From the NCBI RefSeq assembly GCF_900519355.1, contig NZ_ULHE01000001.1, positions 372,001 through 436,000 on the forward strand: a stretch of 64,000 bases of DNA, read 5' to 3'. Below, one piece after another: positions 53,481 to 60,622 of the stretch (within the stretch, counting starts at the first letter, position 1; every line of letters starts with the position of its first letter). Both the position numbers and the translations under genes were made by a program. A model generated the notes under the pieces. That model saw only the letters and a program-made list of their open reading frames with translations, did no database searches and was not told the origin of the DNA. This DNA comes from Corynebacterium lactis (lineage in GTDB: Bacteria; Actinomycetota; Actinomycetes; Mycobacteriales; Mycobacteriaceae).

Positions 53481-53933
53481 ATGAGTACTTCCGTAAAGGA
53501 AATTGTGGGCGCGCTGGCTCGATTCGGCCTGGCTGCGGTGTGGCTTATCGCGGGTGGAATCAAGCTCCTGGACCCGCTCGCATCGCGGCAGGCCGTGCAG
53601 GCCTTCGAGATTATCCCGCGGGATTACCTGCAGATTGTTGCCATCGGGCTCCCTGCATTCGAGGTGATTCTCGGCCTGCTCCTGCTCCTCGGAACTTTCT
53701 TGCGCCCGACGGCGGTCGCATCGGGGGTCTTGATGGGCGTCTTTATCGCGGCGATTATCTCCGCATGGGCCCGTGGACTCCAGATTGACTGCGGCTGCTT
53801 CGGCGGTGGCGGTTACAATCCCGAGGTCACCCCGATGACCTACTTGTCGGAGATCGGCCGTGACGGAGGATTCCTGCTGCTTGCGGTGGTTGTGTACATC
53901 TGGCCTTTCAAGCGAGCAGCAATCGCGCCGTAG
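53481..53933 (+). CDS. MauE/DoxX-family redox-associated membrane protein
   Basis: A 150-residue four-helix membrane protein of the DoxX/MauE type: IVGALARFGLAAVWLIAGGIKLLDP (first helix with the family's xxGxxKL), IVAIGLPAFEVILGLLLLLGTF, ASGVLMGVFIAAIISAWA and FLLLAVVVYIW. DCGCFGG near residue 108 provides a cysteine pair. Such proteins support thiol redox chemistry. The DsbA-like gene follows after a terminator, which fits a disulfide-bond function. Confidence 0.85.
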   Translation: MSTSVKEIVGALARFGLAAVWLIAGGIKLLDPLASRQAVQAFEIIPRDYLQIVAIGLPAFEVILGLLLLLGTFLRPTAVASGVLMGVFIAAIISAWARGLQIDCGCFGGGGYNPEVTPMTYLSEIGRDGGFLLLAVVVYIWPFKRAAIAP

Positions 53934-53954
53934 GTCGGAGACTTCACAGGACAG

Positions 53955-54002
53955 TGGGGGTAGCTGGGCGGCTTTTAGTCGCCCTTGCTACCCCCAATTT
54001 TG
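53955..54002 (+). terminator. Strong rho-independent terminator
   Basis: tgggggtagc/gctaccccca outer stem with an inner gggcg/cgccc pairing, then ATTTTG. Confidence 0.88.
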
Positions 54003-54065
54003 TTGATCTAGTCACAAATAATCATTTTCTTAGGGTTCCTTGTGGGTTCCAAAAGCAATCCTCAC

Positions 54066-54078
54066 TAACCTGTGTGGT
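54066..54078 (+). promoter_or_regulatory. Leaderless promoter of DsbA-like gene (-10 TAACCT, 7 nt to GTG)
   Basis: TAACCT at 54066-54071, gtgtggt, then GTG 54079; no Shine-Dalgarno. Confidence 0.6.
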
Positions 54079-54810
54079 GTGAGTCAAAAGATTAAGAACC
54101 CCAACCAGAAGGGCAACGGCTTCGTTATTGGGCTCGTTGCTCTTGTTGCAGTTGTCGTTGTCGTTATCGGTGCTGTGGTCTTCATTGGCCGTTCGCAGCC
54201 AATTAAGGACGTTCCGAACGAGGACGTGAACTTCAGCGTCTCCCTCGACGGCGATGTCATTCGCATCGGCCAGGAAAACGCGAAGGATGCCAAGACTGCT
54301 GTCGTGTTCGAGGACTTCTCCTGCCACTACTGTGCGGATATGAGCAACGGTGGGCACGCCGACGAGCTGCAGGCGCTCAATGACGGCAAGATGGTCATCG
54401 AGCAGCGCACGCTGAACTTCCTCGATGGTCAGCGAGTAGAGGACCGGGATGGCCACTCCACTCGGGCTTACGCCATCGCGCGAATGATCGCGGAGTCGGG
54501 TAACGCCAAGGCCTACTGGAATTACCACAACATGCTGATGCAGCAGCAGAAGACCGCGGTCTCCTGGGATAACGAGGAACTCGCGAAGCGTCTGGAGCAG
54601 CTGGGCGTTGACGCCGGCATCGTCGAAAAGGTTCGGGCTGGCGTGGACCTTTCGGAGGCGCAGGTCAGTGCGACGGCAAACTCGAAGGATCTTGAAAAGC
54701 GCATCGGCTCCGTCTCCTCGCCGCACGTATTCGTCAATGACAAGGATGTGCTGGAGAACATCTCCGGCGCCGGTGGTCTTGAGTCCTGGGTCAAGGCTGT
54801 CCTGGGTTAA
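54079..54810 (+). CDS. DsbA-family membrane-anchored thiol-disulfide oxidoreductase
   Basis: A 243-residue protein with a basic N-terminus (SQKIKNPNQKGNG) and one membrane anchor (FVIGLVALVAVVVVVIGAVVF). The extracytoplasmic thioredoxin/DsbA domain has active site FEDFSCHYC near residue 82, the four-residue CHYC motif. SSPHVFVND near 218 supplies the cis-proline. It probably introduces disulfides into exported proteins, with the MauE/DoxX neighbour as a possible partner. GTG 54079 is chosen from the promoter position. Confidence 0.9.
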   Translation: MSQKIKNPNQKGNGFVIGLVALVAVVVVVIGAVVFIGRSQPIKDVPNEDVNFSVSLDGDVIRIGQENAKDAKTAVVFEDFSCHYCADMSNGGHADELQALNDGKMVIEQRTLNFLDGQRVEDRDGHSTRAYAIARMIAESGNAKAYWNYHNMLMQQQKTAVSWDNEELAKRLEQLGVDAGIVEKVRAGVDLSEAQVSATANSKDLEKRIGSVSSPHVFVNDKDVLENISGAGGLESWVKAVLG

Positions 54811-54909
54811 GCCCTTCTTAGGCTATGGCCGCACTGGGTGGTAGTCATCCTATGCGGCGGCCTCCCTGGGCCACTGTGTGTGCCAGCAGGATTCACTGAG
54901 GCCTTATGC

Positions 54910-54952
54910 CCCCTTTGCAACTGGCGCTCTCGCCGTGTGAAGGGGGCTTCTA
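54910..54952 (+). terminator. Possible hairpin terminator downstream of DsbA-like gene
   Basis: gcccccttt pairs with aagggggc around a 25-nt loop in the 241-bp gap before the tRNA. There is no clear T-run. Confidence 0.35.
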
Positions 54953-55051
54953 CGTGCAGATTTGTTTATCAGCCAAGTGTCGATGTAATCTTTAGCAAGT
55001 CCGCAACGGCGGGGGTTCGGAAAAGAACTCTCGGATGTTTGTTGATTGTCT

Positions 55052-55127
55052 GGGGCTATGGCGCAGCTGGTAGCGCACCACACTGGCAGTGTGGGGGTCA
55101 CGGGTTCGAGTCCCGTTAGCTCCACCA
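55052..55127 (+). tRNA. tRNA-Ala, anticodon GGC
   Basis: A 76-nt tRNA including encoded CCA: acceptor GGGGCTA/TAGCTCC, anticodon stem CCACA/TGTGG around loop CTGGCAG with anticodon GGC, T-arm ACGGGTTCGAGTCCCGT. It reads GCC and GCU. Unlike the CGC isoacceptor at 27 kb, its CCA is genomic. Confidence 0.95.
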
Positions 55128-55131
55128 GATA

Positions 55132-55168
55132 GAAGCCCCCGGTCGGAAACGGCCGGGGGCTTCGTTTG
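55132..55168 (+). terminator. Terminator of tRNA-Ala(GGC)
   Basis: gaagcccccgg/ccgggggcttc stem followed by GTTTGT, 5 nt after the tRNA. Confidence 0.85.
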
Positions 55169-55321
55169 TCTGCCGTGAATCGCAGTGGGGTATGCAGATA
55201 TGGGGCTACCTGTCACGCTGGGGTGACACTCCGCTTAACGCTGTATTCCTGTGCTTATAGGGTTTCCGGATGTGCCCGTCAGGCGATAGCAGTTTTCCAC
55301 GGATGGTGGAATACTGGGGAT

Positions 55322-55750
55322 ATGGCATACAACGACGATGTAATTCAGAAGCTGTCCGACGAGGAGTCCCTGGAGCTCATGGCGACGCAGACGTTTGGGC
55401 GTCTGGTCGTTCGCCGCAAGGATGATATGGATTTGTTCCCGGTGAACTACGTGGTTCACGAGGGGAATGTGTACTTCCGCTCGGCCGAGGGGTCCAAGCT
55501 GTTCACCGTTGCGCTGAACGCCGATGTCCTCTTCGAGGCTGACTTCGTTGACCATGAGAAGGATTCCGCGTGGTCTGTCGTTATCAAGGGTGACGCGCAG
55601 GTGCTCAAGAGTCGCGCGGAGATTGCTGCTGCGGACGAGTTGCCGCTGAAGCCGTGGCTTCCGACTCTGAAGTACAACTATGTTCGCATCGTTCCGAACA
55701 GCGTTTCCGGTCGGCGTTTTCATCTGGGGGAGGAGCCGGAGCGCTACTAG
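55322..55750 (+). CDS. Pyridoxamine 5'-phosphate oxidase-fold (PPOX) family protein
   Basis: A 142-residue flavin-reductase-like split-barrel protein: LSDEESLELMATQTFGRLVVRRKDDMDLFPVNYVVH starts the fold and VYFRSAEGSKL is a typical strand pair. The C-terminus has YVRIVPNSVSGRRF. Relatives bind FMN, F420 or heme; the ligand here cannot be told. ATG 55322 is where family similarity begins; longer in-frame starts have no support. It stands alone after the tRNA. Confidence 0.8.
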   Translation: MAYNDDVIQKLSDEESLELMATQTFGRLVVRRKDDMDLFPVNYVVHEGNVYFRSAEGSKLFTVALNADVLFEADFVDHEKDSAWSVVIKGDAQVLKSRAEIAAADELPLKPWLPTLKYNYVRIVPNSVSGRRFHLGEEPERY

Positions 55751-55895
55751 CGCTCGGGCGGCCTGTCGGCGCCGAGGGCGCGAATGAGGCGGCGGGAGTG
55801 TAGGGGCGACGGTCCCACTCCCGCCGTTAGCTACTTTTTTAGAAATTTTCTGGGCTAAATTTCGAAAAAGAGTCCCCTCGTTGCATCGGGAACGT

Positions 55896-55908
55896 TACAG
55901 TCACTTGT
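55896..55908 (+). promoter_or_regulatory. Leaderless promoter of tetR gene (-10 TACAGT, 7 nt to GTG)
   Basis: TACAGT at 55896-55901, cacttgt, then GTG 55909. Confidence 0.6.
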
Positions 55909-56523
55909 GTGACGGGGATCATAGAAGAAATTGATGGGGCGCCAGCACTGCCCAATGTGCACGAGCAATCCCCACGGATGCAAAAGATTGTCAACGAGGC
56001 GCGGGCAATGCTCCGCGAGTCCGGCTGGAGCAGCGTAAGTATGCGCCGCCTGGCCGCGCGGCTCGATGTCAAGGCGCCCTCGCTTTATAAGCACATCAGT
56101 GGCAAGGAGGAGCTCCTCCAGCTACTGCTGGCAGAGAGCCTATATAGCCTTGGCCAGCGTATTCACGCCGCGATCGAGCAGGAGCCGACGGCCGCATCGT
56201 TGCTGGGTGCCTACCGCCAGGCGGTTCTCGATGATCCGCACGGGTATCGGCTTATGAGTCGCACTCGATTCGTCAACGTTGCGTCTCCCTCGACGCTGGA
56301 CGCGTGGATCCGTGAGGCGTTCATTACTGTTGCTGGCGACGAATCCAAGGGGCTGGCCATGTGGGCCTTCGCCCACGGCCTTGTGACGGCCGAATTAGTG
56401 CAGGAGGGCTCGCCTGCGACGGAAGAGACCGACGGGGAAAACGCCTCGGTGGCGTCCTCAAATGCGGAAAATGTCGAGGCCGTCGATGCTATCTGGGCTG
56501 CCGGTGCAGCGGCATTTCACTAA
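55909..56523 (+). CDS. TetR/AcrR-family transcriptional regulator
   Basis: A 204-residue repressor-type protein. The helix-turn-helix is SVSMRRLAARLDVKAPSLYKHISGKEELLQLL (about residues 43-74), the canonical TetR pattern with LYKHF-like recognition helix. The C-terminal ligand domain includes GYRLMSRTRFVN and MWAFAHGLVTAELVQEG, followed by an acidic tail. No obvious target gene lies adjacent apart from convergent nadE, so the regulon is unknown. Confidence 0.9.
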   Translation: MTGIIEEIDGAPALPNVHEQSPRMQKIVNEARAMLRESGWSSVSMRRLAARLDVKAPSLYKHISGKEELLQLLLAESLYSLGQRIHAAIEQEPTAASLLGAYRQAVLDDPHGYRLMSRTRFVNVASPSTLDAWIREAFITVAGDESKGLAMWAFAHGLVTAELVQEGSPATEETDGENASVASSNAENVEAVDAIWAAGAAAFH

Positions 56524-56532
56524 CGCCACTCA

Positions 56533-57417
56533 CTAACGCCACCAGGTGTCGGCAGGGCCCGGAGGAAGAGCGCGCTTGTGTCGGCTAATCCTCCACAGGT
56601 GCTCGATCCTCGCCGCATCGGCAGCTGAGACCGCCCGTCCCTCGAGGTAGTTATCGATTGCGGTGTATGTCACGCCGAGCGCAACCTCGTCGGGAAGCGC
56701 GGGACGGTCCTCCTCCAGGTCGGCGGTGGGGACCTTCTTCCACGTGCTATCCGGCGCCCCGAGGTACTGAAGGAGCTGCGCGCCCTGCCTCTTCGTTAGG
56801 CCCTGCAGTGGGACGAGGTCGACGCCGCCGTCGCCGTGTTTGGTGTAGAAGCCGGTGACCGCCTCGGCCGCGTGGTCGGTTCCGATGACGAGCATCCCGT
56901 CGACGCCCGCGATGGCGTACTGGGCAATCATTCGCATGCGAGCCTTGATATTGCCCTTGTTGAAGTCCGAAATCGAGGCGTTTCCGTCGGCATACCCGGC
57001 GAGAGCCGAGCGCACCTGCTCCGCCATTGCGGTGGTGGCCGGCTCGATATTGACGGTCAGGGACTCGTCCGGTGCTATGAACCGCAGGGCTGTCTGGGCG
57101 TCGTCCTCGTCGGCCTGAACCCCGTGCGGCAGTCGGACCGCGACGAAGACGGCGTCGGTTCCCTCGCGGCGGAGCTTGTCCACGGCGAGTTGTGCCAGCT
57201 TGCCCGCAAGCGTAGAGTCCTGGCCTCCGGAGATTCCCAGTACGAAGCCCTTGGCGCGAGCTGCGCGGAAGTAGTCCATGAGGAAGTCGACTCGGGTGCT
57301 GACCTCGTGGGCAGGGTCGATGTCCGAGCGGGTGTGCAATTCGTCCATGATCGCGGACTGTAGGGGAGCGGGGGAGTGGCTCTGCATGTCGGAGGTTTCC
57401 GATGCATCAGTTGTCAT
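56533..57417 (-). CDS. nadE: Ammonia-dependent NAD+ synthetase
   Basis: Amidates nicotinic acid adenine dinucleotide to NAD+. The 294-residue protein has the PP-loop [15 protein letters not shown] near residue 59. Family blocks are [18 protein letters not shown] near 153, [21 protein letters not shown] near 178 and the C-terminal [16 protein letters not shown]. No glutaminase domain is present, so it uses free ammonia. ATG 57417 lies exactly 7 nt after a TAGAGT box, overriding the longer frame. Confidence 0.95.
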   Translation of the reverse strand: MTTDASETSDMQSHSPAPLQSAIMDELHTRSDIDPAHEVSTRVDFLMDYFRAARAKGFVLGISGGQDSTLAGKLAQLAVDKLRREGTDAVFVAVRLPHGVQADEDDAQTALRFIAPDESLTVNIEPATTAMAEQVRSALAGYADGNASISDFNKGNIKARMRMIAQYAIAGVDGMLVIGTDHAAEAVTGFYTKHGDGGVDLVPLQGLTKRQGAQLLQYLGAPDSTWKKVPTADLEEDRPALPDEVALGVTYTAIDNYLEGRAVSAADAARIEHLWRISRHKRALPPGPADTWWR

Positions 57418-57430
57418 GGGGCCAACTCTA
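57418..57430 (-). promoter_or_regulatory. Leaderless promoter of nadE (-10 TAGAGT, 7 nt to ATG)
   Basis: Minus-strand TAGAGT (57430-57425), tggcccc, ATG 57417. Confidence 0.6.
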
Positions 57431-57519
57431 CCTCTGGGGCGCGGAGAGGCGATTGACAAAAGCCCAGTTCTTTATCGAGCAAGTGGTTTCGCGATGGTTC
57501 TTCTTAATGCTTGCAGTGG

Positions 57520-57533
57520 CAGAATTTTTAAGC
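57520..57533 (+). promoter_or_regulatory. Leaderless promoter of sugar-porter gene (-10 CAGAAT, 8 nt to GTG)
   Basis: CAGAAT at 57520-57525 then ttttaagc then GTG 57534. It is divergent from nadE. Confidence 0.4.
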
Positions 57534-58916
57534 GTGAATCCAACCCAAGAAACTCAGCCAAATCCGCAGAGGCAGGAAACCTCCCTGCGCTCCGTGGCAG
57601 TGGCGATAATCGCGGCGCTCGGTGGCCTCCTGTTCGGCTATGACACGGGAGTTATCTCCGGCGCCCTCCTCTTTATTCAGCGCTCCTTTGAGCTGACTCC
57701 GGGACAGGAATCGACCGTCACAGCGATGCTGCTGGTCGGTGCCGCGCTCGGCGCATTCCTGGGCGGTCGCGTTGCCGATGTGCTCGGCCGTCGCGGCACG
57801 ATTGTTCTGGGCGCGATCGGCTTCATCGCAGGCAGTATCTGGTGCGCCTTCGCCTCCAGTGCCTTCGAGCTCGGCGCGGCCCGCACTCTGCTCGGTGTGT
57901 GTATCGGCGGTGTGTCCATTGTTGTGCCGATGTACATCTCTGAGATGGCGCCGGTCCACGTCCGAGGGCGTCTCGTCAGCTTGAACTCGCTGATGATCGT
58001 TATCGGTCAGCTGGTCGCCTTTCTCACGAACTCGGCCCTGGCCTCCTCTGGGGCCTGGCGTCTCATGCTGGGCCTCGGCGCGGTGCCGGCTGTTGTTCTG
58101 CTCATCGGCATGCTGCTCCTTCCGGACACTCCCGCCTACATCCTGCGGGGAGGGAAGCCGGATAAAGCCCTGGCAGTGCTACGCCAGATGCACGGCCCCG
58201 ACGCACAGTTGGACGAGATCGCCGTGGCGGAGGCGTCGGCAAGCGCGGATCAGCGGGCGGCGGAGCGCGAGGCTCTGAAGGTGCCGTGGGTGCGCAGGAC
58301 GGTCATCATTGCGATGCTGATTGGCGTGACCCAGCAGGTCACGGGCGCAAACGCCATCATGTATTTCGCGCCGACGATGATGAATAAGGTGGGCTTGTCG
58401 ACGGAGAGCTCGGTCTATACGTCGATCCTTATCGGCACCGCATCGGTGATCTCGTGCGCGGTGGGCATGAGCATTATCGATAGGGTCGGGCGCCGCAAGA
58501 TGCTGATTATCGGCCTTGTCGGCTGTGCGGTGTCCCTGCTGGTGCTCTCGCCGGTCTATGGGCTGTCGAAGGATTCTGCGGTCGGCTCGGTCGCGTCCTT
58601 GGCGCTGATGACTGTCTTCATTGTTTTCCAACAAGCTGCGGTGTCTGTCGCGACGTGGCTGCTGATTTCGGAGATTGTGCCGGTGGAGGCCCGAGGACTC
58701 GGCATGGGGCTGGCTGGTCTGGCGCTGTGGGCGGCTAACTGGTTCGTAGCGCAGGCATTTTTGCCGATGGTCGACGCTGTCGGCGGCGCCTGGTCGTTCT
58801 TCTTCTTCGCGGTAACGGGAGCGCTCGCTCTCGTGTTCACCCTGAAGGCGGTGCCGGAGACGTCGGGTAAGTCGCTGGCTGAGGTCCGTGAACACATGAT
58901 TTCGGCCGCTGGTTAA
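57534..58916 (+). CDS. Sugar porter (MFS) family transporter
   Basis: A 460-residue, 12-helix major facilitator of the sugar-porter group, moving a sugar or polyol with protons. Signatures: LLFGYDTGVISGALLFI near residue 36, GGRVADVLGRRG near 80, DTPAYILRGGKPDKA (variant of PESPRWL), the duplicated DRVGRRKM near 320, and PVEARGLGMGLA. GTG 57534 (MNPTQET) is chosen from the -10 position; upstream frame is open but unlike the family. Substrate cannot be read from sequence. Confidence 0.92.
   Translation: MNPTQETQPNPQRQETSLRSVAVAIIAALGGLLFGYDTGVISGALLFIQRSFELTPGQESTVTAMLLVGAALGAFLGGRVADVLGRRGTIVLGAIGFIAGSIWCAFASSAFELGAARTLLGVCIGGVSIVVPMYISEMAPVHVRGRLVSLNSLMIVIGQLVAFLTNSALASSGAWRLMLGLGAVPAVVLLIGMLLLPDTPAYILRGGKPDKALAVLRQMHGPDAQLDEIAVAEASASADQRAAEREALKVPWVRRTVIIAMLIGVTQQVTGANAIMYFAPTMMNKVGLSTESSVYTSILIGTASVISCAVGMSIIDRVGRRKMLIIGLVGCAVSLLVLSPVYGLSKDSAVGSVASLALMTVFIVFQQAAVSVATWLLISEIVPVEARGLGMGLAGLALWAANWFVAQAFLPMVDAVGGAWSFFFFAVTGALALVFTLKAVPETSGKSLAEVREHMISAAG
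58234..58244 (+). repeat. 11-mer CGTCGGCAAGC, copy 15
   Basis: In the cytoplasmic loop region of the sugar-porter gene, encoding Ser-Ala-Ser. Confidence 0.8.
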
Positions 58917-59097
58917 CCCCCACGGTGCACTCCGTTTTTGGAGTTGATCGGATATTTAGGTAACATGGCCGTTCGTGTCGTGACGCTTGCTGTCGTGGCC
59001 TGGCCCTAGCGGGTCTGGTTGTTCGGGCGAGCGTTGCCAGGGGTGAAGCAAGTGCATGCCCACCTCTTTTCGGAGCCGAGTAGAAAGGAGCGCCCGA

Positions 59098-59220
59098 ATG
59101 AAGGTCCGCAAGTCCCTTCGGTCGCTGAAGAACAAGCCGGGCGCCCAGGTCGTGCGCCGTCGTGGCAAGGTCTACGTGATCAACAAGAAGGAGCCGCGCT
59201 TCAAGGCCCGCCAGGGCTAA
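59098..59220 (+). CDS. rpmJ: 50S ribosomal protein L36, cysteine-free form
   Basis: The 40-residue product begins [20 protein letters not shown] and ends with an Arg/Lys-rich tail. It lacks the zinc-binding Cys/His set of classical L36, so this is the 'C-minus' paralogue that can replace the zinc form when zinc is scarce. AAAGGAG precedes ATG 59098. A TAACAT at 58961-58966 is a possible -10 with a leader of about 125 nt. I did not find a convincing Zur box. Confidence 0.92.
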   Translation: MKVRKSLRSLKNKPGAQVVRRRGKVYVINKKEPRFKARQG

Positions 59221-59275
59221 GATTCTCGGAAGGCTTTCCAAGCTTTCTGGAATCGCGCAGCTTCTACTAATAGGC

Positions 59276-59333
59276 AAAGCCGCTCGCGAGGGTGGTCGCA
59301 GGTAATGTGGCCGTCGCCCTCGGGGCGGCTTTT
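59276..59333 (+). terminator. Terminator downstream of rpmJ
   Basis: aaagccgc...gaggg pairs with ccctc...gcggctttt, a long branched stem ending in T residues. Confidence 0.7.
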
Positions 59334-59529
59334 GCGTTGTCGTCGGTTGAGCCTGGGGTTCAGCAGCGCTGTGTTCTAGTAGTGGCGTACGACATCCAGT
59401 CGGAGGGGCTGTGGCAGCATCCCGCAGTTATTGGCATAACCGAAGAGCATCGATAGCTCTTTTTCGACAATTTTTGAGCAATTTCGGCCGATTTCAGCCC
59501 CGAATTACAAGCTTGTGGCTCGGGGGCGT

Positions 59530-59541
59530 ACAACATGTTGT
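59530..59541. promoter_or_regulatory. Perfect palindrome ACAACATGTTGT upstream of nrdH
   Basis: A 12-bp self-complementary site 219 nt before the nrdH start. Possible operator; regulator unknown. Confidence 0.35.
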
Positions 59542-59583
59542 GCATGAAAATGGGGCGAACTGGGAATATCAAGCTTGTCACTA

Positions 59584-59628
59584 CTACATCTAGTATGACT
59601 AGAGTTTTTCGTCCCCCAAGTGTAGTGT
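59584..59628 (+). promoter_or_regulatory. Tandem NrdR-like boxes upstream of nrdHIE
   Basis: CTACATCTAGT (59584-59594) differs by one base from the CTATATCTAGT core of the NrdR consensus. CAAGTGTAGTGT (59617-59628) is a weaker second match about 33 nt away centre to centre, near the three-turn spacing usual for paired NrdR boxes. Confidence 0.4.
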
Positions 59629-59668
59629 TTTCGGTGTTGCGCCACGGAGCGTCGGATAGCCCAGGTGT

Positions 59669-59685
59669 CCCCTCTCGGAGAGGGG
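59669..59685 (+). other. Hairpin in the nrdH leader region
   Basis: cccctct-cgg-agagggg, 7-bp perfect stem with a 3-nt loop, 75 nt upstream of the nrdH start; no T-run. Confidence 0.45.
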
Positions 59686-59759
59686 CTAGCTATTTTCCGG
59701 CGGTGGCGAAAGTTGCGAATTAGTGGTCTTACCTTAAAGCCAGAAAGTTTGTGAGAGTC

Positions 59760-59984
59760 ATGGTTACCGTTTACAGCAAGCCCGCCTGCGTCCAGTGCCG
59801 CGCTACCACTCGTGCCCTTGATAAGGCTGGCATTGCCTACGACGTCGTCGATATCACCCTCGACGATGAGGCGCGTGACTACGTCATGGCTCTCGGTCAC
59901 CTGCAGGCCCCGGTTGTGGACACTGGCTCGGAGACCTGGTCCGGCTTCCGCCCTGATCGCATCAAGGCTCTGCAGGCTGCCTAA
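59760..59984 (+). CDS. nrdH: Glutaredoxin-like protein NrdH
   Basis: A 74-residue redoxin that reduces the class Ib ribonucleotide reductase. The active site is CVQC near residues 10-13 (KPACVQCRAT), and the WSGFRPDRI C-terminal motif is diagnostic for NrdH. I use ATG 59760 (MVTVYSKP); GTG 59751 would add three residues. First gene of nrdHIE. Confidence 0.94.
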   Translation: MVTVYSKPACVQCRATTRALDKAGIAYDVVDITLDDEARDYVMALGHLQAPVVDTGSETWSGFRPDRIKALQAA

Positions 59985-60067
59985 TAAAAACACTCGGTCC
60001 CCGCGGATTTCGCTCCCAAGCTCAGAGCGGAACTCGCGGGGGTTTGCGATGTAGGGGATGATTTCTC

Positions 60068-60514
60068 ATGTTCGTGGTGTATTTTTCCTCGGCTACGGGG
60101 AATACGCACAAGTTCGTCGAGAAGCTGGGGATTAAGAGCGCGCGCATCCCCATGCGCCGCAAGGACCCCGAGCTGCTTGTCGACGAGCCCTACGTCCTCA
60201 TCTGCCCGACGTATGGGGGCGGGGTTTCCATCCATGGAGATCACGCCCGGCCAGTCCCGCCACAGGTGATTCGGTTCCTCAATAACGAGCACAATCGTTC
60301 GTATATCAGGGGAGTCATTGCCTCGGGGAACCTGAACTTCGGCACCGATTTCTGTAAGTCCGGCGATATTATCGCCGCTAAGTGCAAGGTTCCGTACCTC
60401 TATCGCTTTGAGCTGATGGGAAACGATGAGGACGTCCGAATTGTTCGGCAGGGGCTGGCGGAGTTCTTCCACGGCATCGGCGACGCCCACGGCAAGGAAC
60501 AGGCCAGCGCTTAG
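60068..60514 (+). CDS. nrdI: Class Ib ribonucleotide reductase flavodoxin NrdI
   Basis: A 148-residue flavodoxin-like protein that provides oxidant for building the Mn cofactor of Nrd[18 protein letters not shown] at the N-terminus binds the FMN phosphate. PTYGGG near 49 and ASGNLNFG near 93 are NrdI signatures. AGGGGA lies upstream of ATG 60068. Between nrdH and nrdE as expected. Confidence 0.95.
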   Translation: MFVVYFSSATGNTHKFVEKLGIKSARIPMRRKDPELLVDEPYVLICPTYGGGVSIHGDHARPVPPQVIRFLNNEHNRSYIRGVIASGNLNFGTDFCKSGDIIAAKCKVPYLYRFELMGNDEDVRIVRQGLAEFFHGIGDAHGKEQASA

Positions 60515-60622
60515 CGAAACGTCCGATTCGCAGCACTGGGTAGCCCCCGCGGGTACCTTGGTAGCGGGCGATTAAAAAATTCTGATTTATTTTTCACGCA
60601 TATTTTTCACGTAGGAGACATT

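Larger units (their letters stand above)
59221..59759. other. 539-bp region between rpmJ and nrdH
   Basis: It holds the rpmJ terminator and, further right, the control region of nrdHIE. Visible elements are the palindrome ACAACATGTTGT (59530-59541), two NrdR-like boxes (59584-59628) and a cccctct-cgg-agagggg hairpin (59669-59685). No coding frame is convincing. Confidence 0.55.
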
